Below the pieces are notes generated by a model. It saw nothing but the letters and a program-made list of their open reading frames with translations. It searched no databases and was not told where the DNA came from. A program made the position numbers and the translations under genes. Positions 57,244-64,000 of a stretch of 64,000 bases of DNA are shown here, piece after piece. How positions within the stretch are numbered: position 1 is the first letter of the stretch; every line of letters begins with the position of its first letter. The DNA is taken from assembly GCA_028386065.3 (NCBI GenBank), contig MK922465.1:126273-190272 (forward strand), written 5' to 3'. This stretch comes from Turnera subulata. Lineage: Eukaryota; Streptophyta; Magnoliopsida; Malpighiales; Passifloraceae.

Positions 57244-58157
57244 GTCGATAGTGTGTGGCGGGGAGAGAGTGGAAGAGGTGTTGTGTACTTGTCTTTGTGT
57301 CCGCGAAAGAGGAAGAGAAACTGAGAGGGATGGAATTCGAGGGATCGGGAGAGGAGGGTAAAGGGCTAAGAGGAATTGGGGTTTCCCGCCCAAATGCTCT
57401 TTTTACCCGAAATCGTGGTGGGTTAGCCCTCTCTAGGGTTAATATATTCTGGACAGTATTTTGGACTTATTGTCTCGCTCGCCATCGTACGTACTTTGAT
57501 TTTCACCGTGCTTACTCTGCAAAACGTGCCGTTTTGCAGTTTCTTTCTTTTTCTTTCTCTTTCTCTTTTTTCTTTTTAATGAAACGGGCGTTTTTGCCAT
57601 GTTCGGCAAAGACACGCCATGCGACAGCCCATGGGAAGACTGGCAATTTCCTTATTGTAAGATACCAATTTATTAATTAACACCACATACATCTTGGAAT
57701 AAAGGTGTGGAAAATATCTCTATGGGTTTTTTTCTATCTGAACAGAATCAACAGATTATATATTCACATTAAAACATATGACAACGTATTAGTATAGGAG
57801 GATTATGCAGATAAGTTACACCTAAATCACTATTAAAAGTTTAGTTAGCCAAAAGATCGGGACAAAAACTCGCCTCCCTATATACATGGACAGATGGACT
57901 AGTTTTTTTTTTTTTTTGAGGATCAGCAGATGGACTAGTTCAATTGTCTAAACTATTTCTGTGTGTTTTTGAATTCCGTACTTTTTCCAATGAAGAAAAG
58001 ATGTGGGTGGGGGATAAAGAAATCTGGATTATACCTTTTTCTTTGTGGATGAAATGAGGCAAAATAATATATTTTTATTAAATAGGAAAAAAACTAAAAT
58101 ATCAAATTGACAAATTTATCTTCTATAGTTCTATTATATTGAGAAGAAAAAAACGAA
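57244..58157. other. DDR4 promoter and intergenic
   Basis: The presumed 5' UTR/promoter of the DDR4-like gene is followed by AT-rich DNA with a CT-rich tract (57540-57580) and a 22-bp poly(T) insertion between direct repeats (57891-57940). Confidence 0.55.
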
Positions 58158-60342
58158 TGAAACGCCCCGACCCGCATTTACCATAGACTCGGTAAACACG
58201 TGTGAGGTTATTCATTATACAGTAGCAAGCGGTAATTATACAACATAACATCCAACAATACAACAAGCATCTGTCACCCAAGCACGGGGACATTTATTAC
58301 AGCACACCATATTCACAAAGCAACAACAGTAGCAAAGAATAAAGACAGCGACAGAGGCAGAGTGACAGTAGCACAACGACATATAGCAGCGGAAGACTTT
58401 TGTAAGATAATGCAACAGCGGTATGGATCCGGGGTCTTGTGGAGAGAATACAGCAGCTGACCGAGCATCGTACCTGTACTAAGAGCAAGTCAACCTACGG
58501 GATGAAACTCCGCAGGTGAGGGGTGAGTCCGAAGTGCCCACCAGTACGTAGTACAGTCATGGATAAACAGTAGTATACAAGCAACTGTAATAAGCAAGAA
58601 GATAATAAACACAGCACTTCACAAGAACATACGACAAGTGATATCCAATCAACAATCCATTAACCAGAATTTATCTTTATTGGGGCCCCTGCCACGTGAT
58701 AAGTATCGGTCGTACTTGGTAGCCAGGTTAGCTAACCCCAGGATACTCCCCGTAAAAAATAAATCAAATAAACTCATAAAAAGAAACCGTGAGACCCCAA
58801 GCTCAACGGCTGAGAGGACCCCAAGCCCCTCACAAATGGCCAACAAAACACATATCACAAGCGGCTACCACCCAGTCGTACCTCTACCTTTCACGTGACA
58901 CCTAAGTGTCTAAGTCATATTATCACAACTTAACTTTTATTTCTTCAATACCATGATCTTAGTTTCCGAGCAGGCTCTCTGCCTTACAGCTCCTCTGGAC
59001 AACTAAGCATCTCAACAAGTCACACTAGGTGTCACAATGATCAAAATCACAACACAGCCAAAGCACTTTAGTCATTCACATAGCTCAAGCAAGAAAGTCA
59101 CAGCAACACAATATTACAGGCAATATACTACGGGTTATCCATCCTCACCTCAATTGTTGTATTCTTCCGGAAAATCATTAGCGGGTTCTCCTTCCACGTT
59201 ATTAGCTCCTATATTAATAATAAACATATAAAATGCATAATCAAAGATGCTATGCTTGATGTCTACTATATATATATATTTAAGATTTTATTTACTCTCG
59301 AGTCACTATTAGTCGACAAAAGGTAGGGATAACTTTAAATGAATTCATAATAATATTGTTCCTAGAACATAACTGTAGTGCCCAGCTTTTGATTTATTAA
59401 TCAGTCCTTGGCCCACGAATTGTTTGCAGTCGATTAAATCCTATATTATCTATCCAACTCTTCAAACCCAAAACCAACCCATTAGCATTATAATATTGCC
59501 CATGCCTTCATGTCCTGACAAACAAACTCTAGCCACGAGAGATATAATTTGCAAGCGCCACCCCATCCATTGCACTGGTATGACCAAATTATATAAAGCA
59601 ACTAGAAATGATGCTTTATTCTTAACGGTTCAAAAGGTAGTCTAAGATAAGTTTGGCAAAAGTTGACTCACCTTGCAGTGACGGTGTCGTGAGGTTCTTC
59701 CTCGGTCGACCACAACAACTACAATTCTAAGGATAGAGGTGACAAGAAGGCTATAGCGAAGTTGATGGTGTTCTTGATGCAGGGTTGAAGAAGGTGCAGT
59801 GTTGGTGAAATGGGCCAGAACGTGTGGTGTTGGTAACTATATGATGAGCAAGAGGAGACTGGCAGAAGATTGAGAAAGAGACAGTAAGGTAGGCTAGATA
59901 TGGTGTTTGCAGGTGATGAGCAGAGGAGGCAAGGGCTCTTTTTATAGGTAGAAAAAGCTTTGGTGTACAGAGAAGGAGTAGAAGAAAAATCTGGCGCAGT
60001 ATGTCGGTGAAGAAGAATCGCGAACTAAGGTGTGGACAAAAGAAAATAATCCAGGCGTGTACTACACACTCAAGTAGGTGCTGTCCAGACTAAAATACCC
60101 CCTTTACTTAATTTCTGGTCCATAATAATGAAGTTAAACTTGACTTTTCTTGAGATTTCTGGACCCGAAAATTTCCAACTTTGGTCCGTTTAAACCGCAA
60201 AAATATCAGGAACGTGGGGCAAGTGTTGGATTTAGGATCTGAGGCTTAGTTTACCGTAATATAATTTCCAAAGTTTAATTTCCCACTGTAAAAATATTTT
60301 ACAGTCCCGGTAAAAATGAGAAATTTTTCCCGGGCTGTTACA
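58158..60342 (-). mobile_element. LTR-like element A (TG...CA, about 2.2 kb)
   Basis: On the minus strand it begins TGTAACAGCCCGGG (60342) and ends GGGTCGGGGCGTTTCA (58158), i.e. TG...CA termini. It contains the block CACTTCGGACTCACCCC (about 58525-58545), shared with elements B and C. No protein-coding domain is visible, so this may be a solo LTR or a non-autonomous element. Length and termini would suit a long-LTR Ty3/Gypsy chromovirus, but that is a guess. No clear 5-bp target duplication was found. Confidence 0.6.
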
Positions 60343-60896
60343 CATAATAAGGATGAGACTATCATTTCCACATCATTCTTCTCATATTATCTCCTTCCCA
60401 GTTTTTTCTTTTTCCCCGCTGAAAAAAATATTATGGAAATTTATGTATTTTCTCAAAAAAAAATTCCTTCCACCTTTCTCTTCATTCCCAGCCTTTAATT
60501 TCCCTTTAATGACGGACTAATTCCTTTTTTGGTACTTGTGTTGCTCTTTATTATCACAATGCATACCTGTGTTTCAATTTGATCACATTTCATCCCTCAA
60601 AGTCGGATTTGCCTAATTTGGTTATTTTGACCGTTTTACCCCTTAAATCAATGACATATGAGTTTTTTTTACCCAAATTCTTCACCTAACCGACCCGAAA
60701 CCTGGTGGATATCTAAAGCCTAACTGAAACCTGACCCGAACTAGACAATCTTTATTTTTTTTTTATTTTTTTCTTTTATTTTTTTCTTTTTTCCAAAAAA
60801 TTGAATTCTAAAATAGATATTTCTTTTCGTTCTAGTAATCTGCAATCTATTTTCTTTTCGACCCAGACACCTTCCCACCCGATAACTCAAATATCT
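60343..60896. other. Spacer between head-to-head LTR-like elements
   Basis: AT-rich DNA of 554 bp with no feature recognised. Confidence 0.5.
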
Positions 60897-63598
60897 TGTA
60901 ACAGCCCGGGTAAAATTTTTGATTTTTACCGGGGCTGTAGAAGTCATTAATCTTGGGTAATTAATTCAAGGTAAATCGGGAGTCGTTTTTCAAAACCGAG
61001 GGTTTTCCCGCGCTCGTGATTTTTCCGTGGATTTTTCGGAACTAAGTTGGTATTTTTCGGGTTTCGGAATTTCCCGGAAAATCACACCGGAAAATAACTA
61101 AGGGGGTATCAGTTATTTTCTGGTCCGGATCGGACCCGCCTGCATTATTGTTTCACATGATTAACAGTAAATTTTCAGTTATAAAAAGAAGAAGGCAGCC
61201 GGAGGAAGAGAAGAAGAAGAGAAGAAAAAAAGAAAAGGAGAGAAAAAAAAGAAAGAGAGAAAAAGAGAGAAAAAGAAAAGGAGAGGAAAAGAGAGAAAAA
61301 AGAGAAAAAAAAGAGAAAAAAAAAAGAAGAAAAATAAAAAAAGAAGAAAAATCAGAAAAAAAAAGAGAGGAACCAATCAGAAAAGAGGAAAAAGAAAAGA
61401 AAATGAAAGAAAAAGAAAAGAAAAGAAATTCAGAAAATGGAAAAGAAAATAAAGAAAAAAAAAGGAAAAGAAAGAAAAAAAAGAAAAGGAAGGAGACGGT
61501 GAACAGTTGCCACCCGCCACCGTCACTATGCACGCCGACGGGTTCCAGGCCGCCGTGCACGACACCGCCGCCACCAGCCTCTGCGCCGTGCCGTCGCGAC
61601 CTCAGCCATGTCCTCCCCGTCGCCTTCCGCCGCGAGACGCGCAACCGGCGAGCGTTGACCCGCGAGCAACCCGGCGGATCTAGCCTTCCGTGCCGCTGCA
61701 ACGGCTCCTGTCGCCGCCGCGTCCTTCCTTCTGCTGTACCGGAGTCGCCAGCAGCCGCTTGCCTTCTTGCCGTGCTTGCTTCTCCTTCCCCGCCTCGTTC
61801 CCGCCGTCGCGACGCTGTACCCGCTAGGTGAGTCGGGTTTGCCCATTTCCGCGCGGCCGGGTCGCGCCCTTCCTGGGTTGCAATCCGGATCTTTCTTTTT
61901 TTTTTATTTAATAATATATATATATATATCTGTTTATATAATTAATTTTTGTTAATTAATTTCTAAAAAAAATAGTAAATATTATTTTGGAAAATTATGT
62001 GCAATATTCTGGGTTGAAGCTTAGAAAACTATATATATACTTTGATTCTTCAAATTAAGATAATTATGTTATATTTGTAAATTATTATTATAGTTAGATT
62101 GGAAAATATATATATACCTTGAAAATATTTCTGGAAATTATAATTATACGTTATTATTTCTTTGGAATACAGTATGTACATGTTATTATTCTTGGAAAAT
62201 ATATATAGGTATATTTGTGAAATATATATATATATATATGTTGAATTATAATTGTTGGAAAATATTTTGTCTTAGGAAATAAAAATGTATATATATTAAA
62301 TTGTATTTATTTTCAGAGTAAGTTTTTATAATTATATATTTTCTGGGAAATAACATATAGCATATGATTAATATATATATTTTTGGTAAATTAAAATATT
62401 TGGCAATTATATTATGGTAAATAGTTTTATTAAAAATGTAATATTCTAGAAAATAAATATATACACATGTTATCTTTTTCAGAAAATTATAGTGATTATA
62501 ATTTTTGAAAAATTATAATTATTTTATGAAAATATTTTGAAAAGAGTTTTAATTAAAGTATGGTACCGGAATTATACTCGGATATACGTACGGTAAAATA
62601 TTTTCGGTAAATGGAAATAATAAAGGATAAGAACCAGGATGGGTTATTACGCAGTTTGGCATCATAGTATACCGATTACGTGCATTTATGTGTATATATG
62701 GTTTTGTTGTATAGGTTTGGATATCGGGCAGTTTCCCGAGGAGCCGGCGTCGGACCGGTCATTGTCTCCGAAGTTGAGTAATCGGCCAAGGTGAGGATGG
62801 ATTTCCTTCAATATGTGCCTATATTACTCGGTTACGATGTTTTGATGGTTGTGCATGGTTGATTGTCTTGATTGTGGTCGGGATGTTTATCCCATGTTGG
62901 TTTTTGGGATGTTTATCCCCGTGTTGATTTTCTGTGTCTTTTGGAATAAGTATAATGGAATAATTAATAATAAATTGTGACAAGGATGTCGATTCTTGAT
63001 TTTGGATAGGGATGTCTATCCCGGTATTTTGGTTAGGGATGTCGATCCCTGAGTTTGGTATTTGACGACGGTAATATAATTGTCACGTGGTAAGTAGAGG
63101 TACGACCGGATGGTTAGAGACTGTTTTGTGGTGGCCATGATCTGGGTTCGTGTGATAAGCATGTCTATGCTTGGGATGTCTATCCCGGTTTGTTATATTG
63201 GGATGTCTATCCCTGGGTTCTCTGGTTTTGATCTGGCACCAGGAACAGGTTGATAACCTGGTACGGCCCTAGCTTATCCGTGACGGGGCCCGGAAAAGAT
63301 AAAATTGGATAATTGGTTTTTATTGAGTCTTTTCGGTCTTGGACCGGCTTTGGGTCGAGTCTTTTGGTTTGACTGTTGTGCTTGCCTTGAGTAATTTTAG
63401 TGTTCATATTGATTGTCTTTCCTTCGTCGGTGAGCACTTCGGACTCACCCCTCACCTGCGGGCTTTCATCCCGTAGGATGAGTTATTTTTGGTTCAGGTT
63501 GGGTGCATTCCAGACAGGCTTCGGCGTTATCCCTTGGACAGGGCTTGGATCCATAGTTTGCATCTGTCGCATACAGTGTTTGTGTGAGTTTCATAAGT
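60897..63598 (+). mobile_element. LTR-like element B, interrupted by element C
   Basis: Starts TGTAACAGCCCGGG like element A, in the opposite orientation. It contains a ~310-bp purine-only GAAA/AAAG tract (61187-61497), a GC-rich block (61500-61890), AT-rich DNA, a run of short GGGAT...ATCCC hairpins (62880-63213) and the shared CACTTCGGACTCACCCC block (about 63428-63445). It breaks at 63598, where the terminus of element C begins. No protein domain is visible. Confidence 0.6.
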
Positions 63599-64000
63599 GA
63601 GACGCCCCGACCCGTATTTACCGTACACAATAAACACGTGCCGGAACTGTGACGACCCAACAAAAATAAGACCAGCATACAGTGTATATAACAGGAACAC
63701 GGGCTCAACAGCCCAAAATAAGAAACATCATAAATAACTCAACCGGCCCAATGGCCCAATAATAATGAAAGTATGCACAGCGGAAGACTTAATAACTCAC
63801 ATAAACACTGTATGCGACACTGATGCAAACTATGGATCCAAGTCCTGTCCAAGGGATAACGCCACAGCCTGTCTGGAATGCACCAATCCTGTACCAAAAG
63901 TAACTCATCCTACGGGATGAAAGCCCGCAGGTGAGGGGTGAGTCCGAAGTGCTCACCGACGAAGGAAAGACCATCAATATGCACATAATAAATACCCAAG
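63599..64000 (-). mobile_element. LTR-like element C, end only, running off the window
   Basis: Minus-strand terminus GGGTCGGGGCGTCTCA at 63599, matching the end of element A. The rest continues past position 64000 and is an inverted copy of the end of element B (about 63384-63594). It appears inserted into B. Confidence 0.6.

Noticed and set aside
57244..57393. Upstream in-frame ATG (57393) as the DDR4 start
   Set aside because: It would add 50 residues of low-complexity sequence that does not look conserved. MAGGRRTAAAG at 57243 is the family-like start.
61148..61831. 227-codon Lys/Glu/Arg-rich ORF, and Phe/Ser-rich frames on the other strand
   Set aside because: Produced by a purine-only simple repeat and a GC-rich block inside an LTR-like element. 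No domain and no coding signature.
62880..63213. Possible CRISPR-like array
   Set aside because: The repeats are 14 bp, palindromic and irregularly spaced in a plant retroelement. No CRISPR biology applies.

Overview
This is nuclear DNA from a flowering plant, most likely a eudicot. It has intron-rich genes with GT-AG splice sites, AT-rich intergenic DNA, plant-type U6 promoters, a pentatricopeptide-repeat (PPR) DYW gene, F-box tandem duplicates, and several kinds of plant retroelement including an endogenous pararetrovirus. Gene models were built by hand from splice signals, frame continuity and remembered protein families. No database search was run.

Layout. 1-12029 (-): most of a TEBICHI/POLQ-type helicase-polymerase gene, 21 exons and exactly 1,900 codons, running off the left edge. 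13811-15395: two U6 snRNA genes, one lacking the loop of its internal stem-loop. 15510-15776: a 133-bp tandem duplication. 16550-17377: a short non-LTR retroelement with target-site duplications. 19341-22953 (+): a DUF630/DUF632 membrane-anchored regulator. 24224-32039: a second member of the same retroelement family, interrupted by a nearly complete, circularly permuted endogenous pararetrovirus. 32559-32885 (+): a small conserved plant protein. 35447-36484 (-): a truncated (2/2) hemoglobin with a GC-AG intron. 37686-41043 (+): an AFC3-type LAMMER kinase. 41908-43989 (-): an intronless PPR-DYW protein, with a decayed PPR remnant on the other strand beside it. 45360-46864 (-): a plant GET2-like receptor. 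47909-49988 and 51013-53097 (+): tandem F-box/LRR genes, the first broken by a 2-nt deletion. 53886-57243 (-): a DDR4-type DDT-domain protein. 58158-64000: long LTR-like sequences in opposing orientation, partly nested.

The cellular genes are ordinary, mostly housekeeping, and are not functionally linked: DNA repair, splicing-factor phosphorylation, organelle RNA editing, tail-anchored protein insertion, chromatin remodelling, oxygen/NO chemistry. The most unusual material is in the repeats. The pararetrovirus is permuted, with a 128-bp terminal redundancy, and its leader carries a rearrangement that looks like template switching beside a possible primer-binding site. Three tiny poly(A)/poly(T) insertions of 19-22 bp sit between 14-15-bp direct repeats and look like extremely truncated retroposons. 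One long LTR carries an array of short GGGAT-N4-ATCCC hairpins.
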